From Symbiodinium natans (taxonomy: Eukaryota; Sar; Dinophyceae; Suessiales; Symbiodiniaceae), in the NCBI GenBank assembly GCA_905221605.1, contig CAJNDS010002261.1, positions 186,001 through 250,000 on the forward strand: a stretch of DNA of 64,000 nt. The letters are read 5' to 3'. Both the position numbers and the translations under genes were made by a program. Within the stretch, counting starts at the first letter, position 1. Each line of letters begins with the position of its first letter. Below the pieces are notes generated by a model. That model was not told where the DNA came from. It saw nothing but the letters and a program-made list of their open reading frames with translations, and did not search any database. This document shows, in pieces, positions 1-10,006 of this stretch.

Positions 1-3000
1 GTGCAAGACATCGCAAAGGGGAGCACAGCATCATCTTTAGGACTGAGTGCTACGACTCCTTCTTTAGAAGCGTTACGGACGCTTTTGGCCATTGCTTCGG
101 TAGATGCTATGGATATCGCAACTTTGGATGTTAGCACTGCATTCTTGCATTCCCCCCTTCCGAAAGGATCGAAGGCGATTATCCAATTGCCCAAGGATGT
201 TTCCGCCTGCAAGGACTATTATGTCCCGGTGTTTATGATTCTGGATCAAGCCATGAATGGTTTGAGAGTTGCCGCCAAAGCTTGGAACTTGAAGCTGGCG
301 ACAGTTGTGAAGAAAGTTGGGTTGAAGCAATGCCCAACGGAACCTTCCGTCTTCGAGGGCACTGTGAGAGGGAAAAGATTCCTCATGTTGTGCTATGTGG
401 ACGATTTGATTCTGTGTGGCACTAGAGATGCCATTCGGTTGGTGACCGACACCCTGAACGGAGAGTTGAAGATCAAGGAAACGGGTCGAATCACTTCCAC
501 TGGTGGAAAGATCACCTTTTTGGGGCGAGAGATTGAGAGACAAGGGAGTCATCTCAGGATGCGAGTGCCCCCGGCATACTTAGATGCCCTGTTCGAGACA
601 GAGTTCTGTAAGGACCTGAAGGTGGTTACTGCTCCTCCGGACATCGTGAAAACGGTCGAGAAGGGCAGAGCAAGTGGTTCGGATCCTGAGTTGAGTGACA
701 CTGCAGCTGCGAGGTACAGAGCAGTACTTGGCCGGATTGCATGGTGGGGTCAGTCGAGACCTGACCTGAGTAGGTGGATGTCCATTCTTTCGCAAGGACA
801 GTCCAAGCCAACAGCATGCTTTGAGCAAGCATTGCGACAAGTGATTAGGTTCCTAAAGGGACAATACCATGCATGGCAGTACTTTGGCCCTGATGGGAAT
901 GTACCGGACAGTGGGCCGGCGCAGCTGGAAGTGTATGCGGATGCCAGTTGGGCACCCCAAGCGTCGTTAGGACGAAGATCTGTGTCGGGCATAGCCATCT
1001 TTTATAGAGGATGCCTGATCAAGGGAATCTCTCGAGTTCAAGGGTGTGTATCGCTGAGTTCTTGTGAAGCCGAGTTGAGAGCCATCTTGACTGCGGTACA
1101 GGAGAGTGAGGGACTTGCGACTTTGATCGGTCAGTTGGCCGAGTCAGATGTCACGATCCGATTGCACACTGACAGTTCCTCAGCGAGAGCGGTTTTGCTA
1201 AACCGTGGGTTGAGTAGGCGAGTTCGCCACTTAGACATCGCTGTCTGCTATCTTCAGGAGCGGATACAGGAAGCTCAGACCTTGAAGGTCATTTGGTGCC
1301 CGACAGCGGGAATGATCGCTGACGTTCTTACAAAGTGCTTGAGTCAAGTGACATTCTGTCAGCACCAGCAAGCTATGGGTATATACCCTGGTGAAGATGT
1401 GCAGCAGGTGTGGAGGATCTGTGGAATCCGACCAAGGGTTGGAGTTCAGGCATGCCAGTGTGCCGAGGCAACTGGATGCAGTGTGGAGCAAGTTGGATCG
1501 TTGAAAAGTGTGAAAAAGTGTGGCGAAGTTTTTGAAAATTTCCACCTTAGAAGTCCCGAAACCCTTTGTGAAGACTCTTCCCCTGAGGTTCAAGAAATGG
1601 ATTTATGGTCCAACCGCAAAAGCTTTGGTTCAAGCACCACGGAAGCTAGCCCTAGCCTGGAGCCTGTACCTTTGGTGAAGGACAGGAAAATGGCAGCTGA
1701 AGACAGCAGGAAGGGTGAGCAGGGTGCTGAGATGAAAAGCCCCTTTTGGTGTAAGGTTTGCAAATGGTTGTTCAGATCCGAGCATGCTGCCGGGTTGAGC
1801 TGGGATGAAAGTGGCAAGCCCAAGTGCGAAAAGTGCAAACAGACTGTGACAGTCTCTGGCACGGATGCAAGCCATGCATTCCATCTCCGAGAGGCAGAGA
1901 AGGAGCGCCGAGCTGCTGGAAAAAGGGGTGATAAAGGTGAAAGCCGAGGCTCAGGCCAAGCTGCACCGAAACCCAAGGCCATGCCGAAGGTGATTGAACG
2001 GATGGTCGACGTGTTTCCGGAGCTGGCGGATCCAGAGCCGCCGAAGTGGTTCGGTGATGTGTCATGGAGTATCTGCCGGCGCGGAACTCCAGTGGATGAG
2101 CTAGAGCTCAAGGACGTGGTAGGCACGCTATCCGACAAGGATATGTTGCGCTATCAAAGCTCATACGAGAATCTGGTGAAGCCCATCCAGGAGGTGTGTG
2201 AGCTACAGGAGAAACCCACGAAGATCTTCGGAATCTTGGATGTCCGTGGACAGATTGGTGGCAAGGCCATCATCTGGGAGATGGCAGTGAATGAAGGAGG
2301 ACTGTACATGGAGGTGCCGCCGGGAACGTGTGGCCTGGCGATGTTGAGCTTCGTGAGGTACTTAAAGAGAAAAGGGATAGTCCCTGTTTTGCTTCTGGGT
2401 GAGCACCAGGACCTCGGAGTCTTGCGGATGGTGGATCTGTTGTGCATGCTACCCATTTTGGGAGCAGAGAGGATCATGGAGGATGAAGTTGAGAGCTCGT
2501 ATTATCCCCCATGGGTGTTGCGCTGGAAGAGAAGTGCAAAGGAAGGATCCTTGGTGTTTAAGGAACTGGTGGAGCGAGTGCGAGTGATTTCGATGTTGTC
2601 GTGTGATACACTTCGGATTCACGAGCCGGAGCTGAGGGAGAGACCAGTCCCCAAGTGGTCGTTTGTGGCCTACAGCCACTACAGATCCGTGATGGAGTCT
2701 GTTGCAGGATTCTTGGAGGACCTGGAGAAAAAGAAAGAGGAGATCACCGACACGCAGAGGGCGGCAAGCTGGAAGAAGGTGGTTGCGAGTGAGACTCGAA
2801 GCGGTGTTGTGTGGATCTGCAAGTGTAAGTGGCACTTGCCGACCGACTATGTGGTGAGGTTCAACTTGACGTTGCCTGCCGACATGTGGCAGCAAGCCTT
2901 TGGGATCATGGGTGAGAATGTTGGGAAACTCGAGAAGGAGGAAAAGGACCTGAAGCGGATCCTCAAGGCTGCAGCGGAACAGCAAGACCGAGAGTTCGAG

Positions 3001-3405
3001 GAAGCTGAGCGAAAGCGCAAGCGCATCGCCGACCTGTCAGCTGCCGAGGAAGAAGCTGCTAAGAGAGCAAAGCTGGAAGGCGAAGCGGTTCGCTCGCCTG
3101 TGTCAGTTGTACCATCTGAGTTGGATGCAGCAGCTATCGCGCAGATTGCTGAGCGTGTGAAGGCAAGCTTTAGTGTTGCCGATTTGGAGCTGATGTTGGA
3201 AGAAAAGAAGAGAAAGGTTGGAGACCAGCCAACTGAGAGGCCTGCGGAGACGCCAGCTGAGCCTAGCCGATCTTCGCAGAATGTGGTGATGGAAACGAGG
3301 ACGGCTGAGTTGGCGGAGATGAAGGAAGCCGCCAAGGAGCGCCGCGCCAAGTTGATGGAGTCAACTGGAGCTGGCGAGAAGAAGGGCGAAGAGGATGAAG
3401 AATGA
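1..3405 (+). CDS. Ret-1: C-terminal part of copia-type polyprotein (RT, RNase H, unknown extension)
   Basis: The frame is already open at the window edge, so the true start lies upstream; the first GTG is not a credible start. Residues about 35-210 are the reverse transcriptase palm: first Asp in LDVSTAF (D43) and the YVDD box at 132-135. Residues about 311-447 are Ty1/copia RNase H: YADASW (D314), SSCEAE (E356) and HTDSSS (D391). A further 690 residues follow. They hold a four-Cys module (C584, C587, C609, C612), an unrecognised globular stretch at about 660-920, and a Lys/Glu-rich coiled-coil-like tail to the TGA at 3403. The product would copy element RNA into cDNA. RT and RNase H are clear from motifs; I recognise no family for the extension. 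No integrase or gag is visible because the window starts here. The surviving frame has no disruption, so it was intact recently. Confidence 0.88.
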   Translation: MQDIAKGSTASSLGLSATTPSLEALRTLLAIASVDAMDIATLDVSTAFLHSPLPKGSKAIIQLPKDVSACKDYYVPVFMILDQAMNGLRVAAKAWNLKLATVVKKVGLKQCPTEPSVFEGTVRGKRFLMLCYVDDLILCGTRDAIRLVTDTLNGELKIKETGRITSTGGKITFLGREIERQGSHLRMRVPPAYLDALFETEFCKDLKVVTAPPDIVKTVEKGRASGSDPELSDTAAARYRAVLGRIAWWGQSRPDLSRWMSILSQGQSKPTACFEQALRQVIRFLKGQYHAWQYFGPDGNVPDSGPAQLEVYADASWAPQASLGRRSVSGIAIFYRGCLIKGISRVQGCVSLSSCEAELRAILTAVQESEGLATLIGQLAESDVTIRLHTDSSSARAVLLNRGLSRRVRHLDIAVCYLQERIQEAQTLKVIWCPTAGMIADVLTKCLSQVTFCQHQQAMGIYPGEDVQQVWRICGIRPRVGVQACQCAEATGCSVEQVGSLKSVKKCGEVFENFHLRSPETLCEDSSPEVQEMDLWSNRKSFGSSTTEASPSLEPVPLVKDRKMAAEDSRKGEQGAEMKSPFWCKVCKWLFRSEHAAGLSWDESGKPKCEKCKQTVTVSGTDASHAFHLREAEKERRAAGKRGDKGESRGSGQAAPKPKAMPKVIERMVDVFPELADPEPPKWFGDVSWSICRRGTPVDELELKDVVGTLSDKDMLRYQSSYENLVKPIQEVCELQEKPTKIFGILDVRGQIGGKAIIWEMAVNEGGLYMEVPPGTCGLAMLSFVRYLKRKGIVPVLLLGEHQDLGVLRMVDLLCMLPILGAERIMEDEVESSYYPPWVLRWKRSAKEGSLVFKELVERVRVISMLSCDTLRIHEPELRERPVPKWSFVAYSHYRSVMESVAGFLEDLEKKKEEITDTQRAASWKKVVASETRSGVVWICKCKWHLPTDYVVRFNLTLPADMWQQAFGIMGENVGKLEKEEKDLKRILKAAAEQQDREFEEAERKRKRIADLSAAEEEAAKRAKLEGEAVRSPVSVVPSELDAAAIAQIAERVKASFSVADLELMLEEKKRKVGDQPTERPAETPAEPSRSSQNVVMETRTAELAEMKEAAKERRAKLMESTGAGEKKGEEDEE

Positions 3406-3805
3406 ACTGAGATGCTAAGTGATCTCAGTGGTTGGGTGGGTGAGTGAAACCCGCAGCCATTTTTTTGGAAGCCATGGCCGCGTTGCCGCCATGGAGCGCC
3501 CGCGATTTTTCTGGTTAGTGTGAGCCCTTGTTTCAGTGCATGAGAAGTTTGCAAAGAGGAGGCAAAATGATGATGAAACTCAACGAGGGACTCTATAGCC
3601 CCTTCTGCAAGGCGTCTGATTGCCACCTCTGAAGACGTTTTTGGCTGATGGTACGCTGGAAGAAGCGAAACTATGAAGCCAATCTTTTCCTGAAGGATCA
3701 GCTAGCCGATGCTAGTTGGTGAGTTTGGTGACCTGGAAGATGCGAGACTGAGGAGGAGTACCACGACAAGGTCGAGTGCTGAGTGGGAAACATCTGAAGC
3801 TTGCA

Positions 3806-3960
3806 TTAATTCGTTTTCACGTGTTTGTCACCACGAACTCTTGGATTCGTTCCAAGACAACCCTGCCCCAGTGCAGGTGGATGCAAGTTTAATTCGTTTT
3901 TCACGTGTTTGGACAACGAACTCTTGGGTTACCAGTGATGTGGACCCAGGACAACCTGCC
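3806..3960 (+). repeat. Degenerate direct duplication of about 70 bp
   Basis: Two copies start at 3806 and 3889. Both begin TTAATTCG followed by a T run and CACGTGTTTG, continue with CACGAACTCTTGG or AACGAACTCTTGG, and end near GACAACC(C)TGCC. The second copy carries about 13 extra bases in the middle. This looks like local duplication in the 3' region of Ret-1; it is too short and too close to be an LTR pair. Confidence 0.7.
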
Positions 3961-4402
3961 TGATGGTGGGATCTTGCATGAGTTTTAAGTTTGATGTCAG
4001 AGATCGACTGGTGTGTTGTTTGTTTCGTTTGGTGGCGAGTACGCACCAAGGGAATGTGGCCAGGGCATCCCCTTAGTGTTGAAGTGCCGAGCTGGGCTTG
4101 GACTTCAGATCTTTGACATGAACCCTCAGCAAAATGCGGGGGGTGGAAGATTGTGGCTGATCAGTGATGTTTTTGTCATGTTTTGGATCAGCTTGTATAG
4201 GTTTGTTTTGCTTCGGAGTGATTGGGAATCCGTGTGATCCCATCCTCGATGGTTTATGCCTCGTTGATTTCCAAGGAAATCATACGAGTGTGTTTTTGCC
4301 CAATACGCTATTTAAAGTGAGTGTGCAGTGTGTAGGAACTTCGTTCTGAAGCTGAGTTTAAGCTCACAAGAGAGAATTCGTTTAGTTTGTGCACTTCGTG
4401 AC

Positions 4403-4438
4403 TTTTGGCTCAAGTGGCTCAAGTGGCTCAAGTGGCTC
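4403..4438 (+). repeat. TTTTGGCTCAAG followed by TGGCTCAAG repeats (spliced-leader-like 3' end)
   Basis: The 12 bases at 4403-4414 equal the last 12 bases of the dinoflagellate spliced leader. They are followed by two more TGGCTCAAG units and a partial third. Tandem relict leader ends are a known mark of re-integrated trans-spliced mRNAs in dinoflagellates, but those normally carry longer leader pieces, so simple slippage is an equally good explanation. Confidence 0.4.
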
Positions 4439-5011
4439 TGACTGTGAAAAAGAGAGAGTTGTCCGCACTTGTGTGAGAGGTCAGGGTTCGTGCTTTCAAG
4501 GGAAAAGGTACCAGAGGGACCTTCGGTTTTTCACGACATGTGACATGAACCACGAGTTTGCATTGCATGAGTTGAGAACTGTGCTTGAACCGTTTGTTTT
4601 GTGTTAGCAGAAACAGGCATGGACATAGTATGTTTGGAGCTTGGCTTGAAAGTGTTTCTTGCTTTGAGCTTGACGTGAGATGCTTGGAGTGTGCATGATG
4701 AGCAGAGAAGCACTCATTGTGGGGTTTCCTAAGTCGGAGCAACGTATTGCCAATCTTCAGGTCAACGTGCAGCCACCGTTGCATTGTGGGCGGAACGTGC
4801 ATATCGAAGCCCATCTGCCCGGCGAACTAGCCTCGAAGCTGCCCGCCATCAATGCTTTTGTAAGAGTCAACCGGAGGAAGCGCATGCGCTGGAGCAGCAC
4901 CAATTTTGTGTGTTAGTTCCATCTGCTCTTGCGTAAGCATTCTGTCAAACATGGCTTGGCCGTGCTTAGAGCGGAGCTGTCATGTAGTTCTTCGATGCTG
5001 TTGCTCACTGG

Positions 5012-5098
5012 CCCACTGGCTGATCACCATGGAGTGCCCCGGGCTGCACCGACAATTGCTTGCTAGGTTGAAGTCCCCACTGGCTGACCACCATGGAG
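5012..5098 (+). repeat. Pair of 23-24 bp near-identical direct repeats
   Basis: The motif CACTGGCTGA(T/C)CACCATGGAG occurs at 5012-5034 and again at 5075-5098, about 63 bases apart. No coding role is visible. Confidence 0.6.
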
Positions 5099-5546
5099 CA
5101 CGTTCGGCCACCCTTCCTGCTGGAAGGGTTGCCCCTGTCTCGCAGCTTCTCTTGTGATCTTGCGATGGATGACCCACTGTTGAAGGCGTGGCAATCCGGC
5201 ATTGCTTGGCTTGGTGGCACCGTTGATTGAGGTTCGCGGATATATGCAGATTGACGTTGAGCAAATGTCTACAAGATGGTGGTTTTGACTTTCTGGCAAA
5301 CATTCGCATTTTGCGATCCCCCTGCACAGCTTGGTGCGGCATGGATGTGCTCTTGGATTATTTCGACGACGTTGAGTACTGAGCGCGCGGGGAACCTAGT
5401 AGTTTGGTCGCTTTGGTTTCTTTTGGTTGTTGCTGCTTGTTCGCTGGGTTGTTTGGTGGTTTGGTTGGTGGTGTTGTTCGTCCTTTTTGTTCTTCCTGCT
5501 TCTCACGGCGATCTGTTTCAAACCTAGTTGCGAGACCCACAAGAAC

Positions 5547-5595
5547 GGCCTACTGTGCTACTGATGTAGTAAAGAGGCGTCCGCTTTAAAAAAAG
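5547..5595 (+). repeat. Dispersed 49-bp repeat with A-run end, copy 1
   Basis: About 49 bases match 11561-11609 with few changes. Both copies contain CTGATGT(A/G)GTAAAG, then GGCGTCCGC, and end in a run of seven A and a G. Both follow a T/G-rich tract. It may be the 3' end of a retroposon or a terminal motif of another mobile family; the identity is unknown. Confidence 0.6.
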
Positions 5596-6649
5596 CAGCG
5601 GGCTGTGAAAAGCAAATGGTGTTTGTCTCCCTGAGGTGCGTTGCCCATCGTTCATTGAGAAGCCCGTGATAGGCCGAGGGGAAGAGAGCTTCCCAGCCGA
5701 ATCGAGTCATGTGCAAGTGCAATGCAGCAGGCGGAAGGGCAGTCAAATGGGAGCCCACCTGGATTCTTAAATAGCCACAGGACCTGGAACTCGCGGCATA
5801 ACCTCAGCATGGGCAAGCAAAAGCGCTACACCTGCTCAGCTCAGTTAGCTCTCCGGAACCAGGGCCGAAGATGAAGCAAGCAGTGCGAACCCCCAGGGAA
5901 AGAACCCACCTAGTTCACTACTCTTTACATGTTTGAACCGACGGCTGCGGGCAGAAGTTGTCAACCGTGCGCCAGCCGAGCTTGCGTTCCTGTCGCATGT
6001 CACTTAGGTGCATGGAACGCGACAGCCCTTTGCTCCAAGCTCGCAGGACTTCTCTAAATAACAAACTCTTCCTTTGGTGCCGCACTCCCGTAGGAGGCCT
6101 CACACTCTGTCAAAAAGACTCCCCGATCAATGCCCGAAGGTCAAGGCAAGCCCATGTGATCAGCGATCAGCCAGTCCGGATCACCAATCAACAGCGGCCA
6201 CACCATGTGCTCCGGGTTGTAGTTTTGCATTGCGATAACCCTTGCATTTTAACATCATGTGCATATCGTCCCGTTGCATTACCTCGCAAGCCCTCTGCAG
6301 TAGAAAATAGAGCGTTCGCTCCTGCATGGCTTAACGGTAGATTACAACTTGGAGTTTCCCTGATAACTATAGGTTATCAGCCGTATAGCCTACAATGCTT
6401 GCGGATGCGAACCTGGAGAATGCATCACCTGAACTTGTTCCTGCCGAAGAAGCAGCTACAGAACGTACAGGACTACCTCTGCTGCTCCCGGCAACGGGAA
6501 GCCGGGCAGGGGCACGAGAGATGCATCTAGGTCAACAGTCGTACCCTCAAGCAGTTAATTTCGCTAACATGTCCATGCATGACGGTCGGAACTAAGGAGT
6601 TGCCAGTTAGGAGGGGGGGGGTAAACCATTTTGGGGGTTTGGCGGGGGT

Positions 6650-9600
6650 TTGAGCCCAGACCCAGGATTGCATGCTTTTCGGATTGGAAAACAGCAAAAC
6701 ACGTCCGGGCCCAGGATTCGGGTTATTGTGAAACCGCGAAACAACGTTGTGTGGAAACGTATCTGCCTGCAAGCTTTGCGAAATTTGAGACGCATGATTC
6801 TTGAAATGCCGGGGTTCGTGCTGTACTTGTTCAGCACCACTCGTGTTGGCAGATCGCACAGAGACGTGCGAATACATGGGGCCATTGTGACAGATGGTTG
6901 CGAGTTGCTTTCCGAGGAAGCTTGCCGAAGTGGTGCTTGGCTAGATTCCTGGCTGCAGCACGATTTCAGTGATGCACAGTCGAGTAAGACTCCGCGGCAG
7001 AGCAAAACGGAGCATGTGCAGTGGAATGTTTTGTCTGCGTGCACGTACAATGAGCAGTTGACTCTGCTGGTGCAACACTTCAAAGGAAATCAAATTCAGC
7101 CCTTTTGTACACTGAGCCTGCTCGGCCAAACGTTGTTCCGTGAAGCCGAGTTGCGTGCTGTGGGAGACAGTGACCAGACACTGTTCACAGCCCAGCTTCG
7201 GAAGCAGGGGCGTTTGGTGCGAATGCCTAGGGCTTATTTAACCACGGTCTTTCGCAAAGAAATTGTGAGGCATGTCATCAGTCCTGCTTCCCTGAGCCGT
7301 TCTCTGCACGTGGAGCCTGTTGCCCCCCAGGCGGCCGGGCTTGGTCCTGGCGCAGGCCAGGTTCCCGCCCTTGCCGCTGTGGGGGGCCCAGGCGGTGCTG
7401 AGCCGGCTGATTCAGCCGAGCCTGGCCCTGAGCCACCTGCGCCCGTAGAGCAAGTTGAGCAACTTCCGGGTAGGACCAGCCTGCAAGAGATCCTGCTTGC
7501 TCAGCTGGGGTACAGGCTGTCCAGCACGGAGGACATGGATGAGACCCTCCAATTGACTCGCAGAATTCTGTTCGACATGCTGCGTAGTCTGTCGCAGCGG
7601 TTCGTCAACGAGCCAGGGTGTAGCAGTGTGCGGCGTGCCAGGTACCTGTCGGCAGATGCATCGCCGCAGGGAGGGCACGACTACCTGTGCATCCTGGAGG
7701 AGATTGCATCGCGCTCCAGCAGCTGGGTGCCGGATGCTGAGGAAGGGCAGTTTAATCCCTTCAAGGGCTTCGATCAATGCGTGCGTGCCTTGCCCTGCCA
7801 GACACTGGCACGAGGCCAGACGAAGGTGCCCATGAAAGTGGCCTGCCTGTTGAATTCCATCCTGATGGAACACGGCGTGGACAAGTTGCAGCACTACCGG
7901 CAGGAAGTCCGGGGCTGGGTGTCTGACCAAGGCACGGAGCGGGCCATCTCCAAGTATCCCCTAAGAGATGGCCTTGCTGTGCTCGGGAAGCCGCTGCGCC
8001 TGGACATGGAAGGACATGACTTGCCCGCAGACGTTGTGGGTCGCGGGGGTGAGGCCTCGCGGCCCTTCTTTCACTCGTCCCTGGACGTTTCTGGCCTGAT
8101 GCACGTAGTCTACAATGCCCTGGAGGCAGCTGTGACCGGACAGAGGCACTGGCCAAAGTTCCAGAAACAGTTGCGGGCAATTTGCAAGCTGTGCGGAGAA
8201 AAGAGCTACCAAGAGGTGGTGGCCAACCAAATGCTCCGCGCAGCAGGTGCATCGGCCCTTGACATCCAGATGTTGTGTGCCTTCAATGCCAAGCATCTGG
8301 ACTGGCACTGGGAGACCTTGGAGACAGTTTTGGCTCAGTGGTCCCCTCTGAGACCGGTGCTGCAGCAGTATTTCAAGGCGGACATGCTTGAGGCCACAGA
8401 TTCCGGCTTGGCGCTTTTGGTGTCCCAAGCTCTGCAGAGCCCGTGGCACGGACTCATGCTTGAATGGTTGCGTGGCCTGACAGAGGCAGTGGGCAAGGAA
8501 ACACGATGGATGGAAGGCTGCTACTGCCACGAGGCCGTGCTCGTCGGCACCGGGAGCAGGTGGAAGCGTAGACACCAGATGCTTGGAGCAACTGGTGCGG
8601 TCACCTGCCCTTGGAAAGGCAAGTGGTTGCCATCCTTTGCTTTGGGCCACCGTGAAGCCATGACGCGTTCTCTGGACCTCGCCGGCAGCAGTGAGTACCA
8701 CAGAGCGTTGCTGAATGGAAGATGCGGCGGCAATTGCAGACATGGATGTGGTGGTTAAACGGGCACTCGCCCACGCCCTCCACGACAAGCTTGCTTATTT
8801 GGAGGCCTTGCCTTACAAGCTCGCGGGTGCTTTTGGTGAGTACTGTGGCTCTTGCTTGCAGAGAGCCAAGAAGTGTGTGCGGGAATGTTTGCAAGAGTTC
8901 GAAGAGGCTGGCCGGGCAGAACTGCACCCCACCACATTGGAGTTGTTGACGGGAAGAAGCCCAGTGGGGCAACAGCTACGTGCTTTTGCTAAGGACCCCG
9001 AGCGGTCACTCCACAAGTACCCCCCGATGCCTTTGTGGCCATCCAGGAATTGAGCCTGGTGCCACTGGTCGAGCGACGAATCGAGGGGGAGCACGCGCAG
9101 GTTAAGCTTGCGGCCCAGCGTGGCTTCAGATGGGCCGGGCCGGCCATGGTTTGTGCGCGGAAGCGCAGACATCAGGTGCTGGCTATGCTGGAGAATCCCT
9201 CGCTGCTGCAATGGGTCTGTCAAAACTGGAGGGCCCGGGACATTTTCCAGAGAGTTCTGGCCCACAAGTGCCTGCCGACAACGGTCAATCTCATGGGCCG
9301 GTCCGAGAGATATGCTCGCGTGTATGGGTACGCGGTGGATGACCACTTCAGAGATGTTGAGAAGATGCAGCAGGCAGCCCGCGGCCGGGCTGCCGAGCTG
9401 AAGGCTTTACACCCTCCTCCGCAAGCAGCCTCCCACGACAGCAAGCAGATTGTAGGGTTCTTCAAGGCGCATCTGCGCCCAGGCAGCATCTGCAGCATGC
9501 CTGCAGCCATGGTGCGAGCATGTGACCCTGGCCGTGGCCCTCACCCACAGCTCTGCGCGCTTAGCACAGCAGACATCGCCCGAGCCTTCTGTGCCAGCTC

Positions 9601-10006
9601 TCGGTCCGTGATTGCCGGGATCATTTGTTCTTCTCTGTCGTGGACCCGAGACCAGAGGACAAATTTCAGATGCAGGCCTCAGCCACAGCGAGTCGGCCCA
9701 GGACACAGTTGAGTGTTGACATGCTGCCGTGGACCGAGTGGGCCTCTGACAATTCCATGTGTGCTTCCACTCGCACCGCTCGCGCTGAACCGAAGACATT
9801 GGACGCGGCTGCGTTCTGCACTCCGGATTCCTTCGTGGACGTGGCGAACCAATGTTTGGTGTGGCAGTGTCTGCCAGTGGGTCTGCATGTGGAGCTTCCT
9901 GCTCTGGAAGCTGCAGTAACAGATGCCCCACTTCCACTTCCCTTCTTCGTGGACGACGAGGACATGTTGCAGGGTCTGCTGAATGCGGAGAGTGGTGGAA
10001 AATGGG
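6650..10006 (+). pseudogene. Frameshifted probable DDE-type transposase
   Basis: The longest part is an open frame of 702 codons (6650-8758). Coding then continues in another frame at about 8715-9030, another from about 9035 to 9620, and another from about 9625 to 10006. The middle junction falls in a CCCCCC run at 9019-9024, typical of a one-base indel. Candidate acidic residues are the Asp of SADASP (7655-7657), the Asp of DQGTE (7925-7927), and a Glu in the ERRIEGEH stretch (9071-9094). A Pro/Ala/Gly-rich linker lies at about 7320-7450. The D-D-E pattern and the conserved look of the blocks suggest an RNase H-fold transposase of a family common in dinoflagellate gene predictions. That recognition is from memory and the family is unnamed to me. 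A short inverted match TTTGGGGGT (6630-6638 and 10085-10093) is too weak to call terminal repeats. Confidence 0.5.

Larger units (their letters stand above)
3406..6649. other. 3.2 kb without a supportable gene downstream of Ret-1
   Basis: The first part is probably 3' untranslated and LTR-type sequence of Ret-1, because Ret-A and Ret-B also have several hundred bases between stop codon and LTR. I could not find a second LTR copy to prove it. Several short open frames occur (for example 5958-6530, 190 codons) but none shows a recognisable domain. The small repeats listed separately lie in this stretch. A run of eight or more G sits near 6613-6621, just before the transposase-like open frame. 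Confidence 0.5.

Noticed and set aside
3806-3960. LTR pair of Ret-1
   Set aside because: The copies are about 70 bp, adjacent and diverged, with no primer site or coding region between them.
6327-6337. tRNA-like A box (TGGCTTAACGG)
   Set aside because: No matching B box or foldable cloverleaf follows, so no tRNA gene or tRNA-derived element is supported.
5958-6530. 190-codon plus-strand frame as a gene
   Set aside because: No motif, no codon-level regularity visible, and overlapping frames of similar length.
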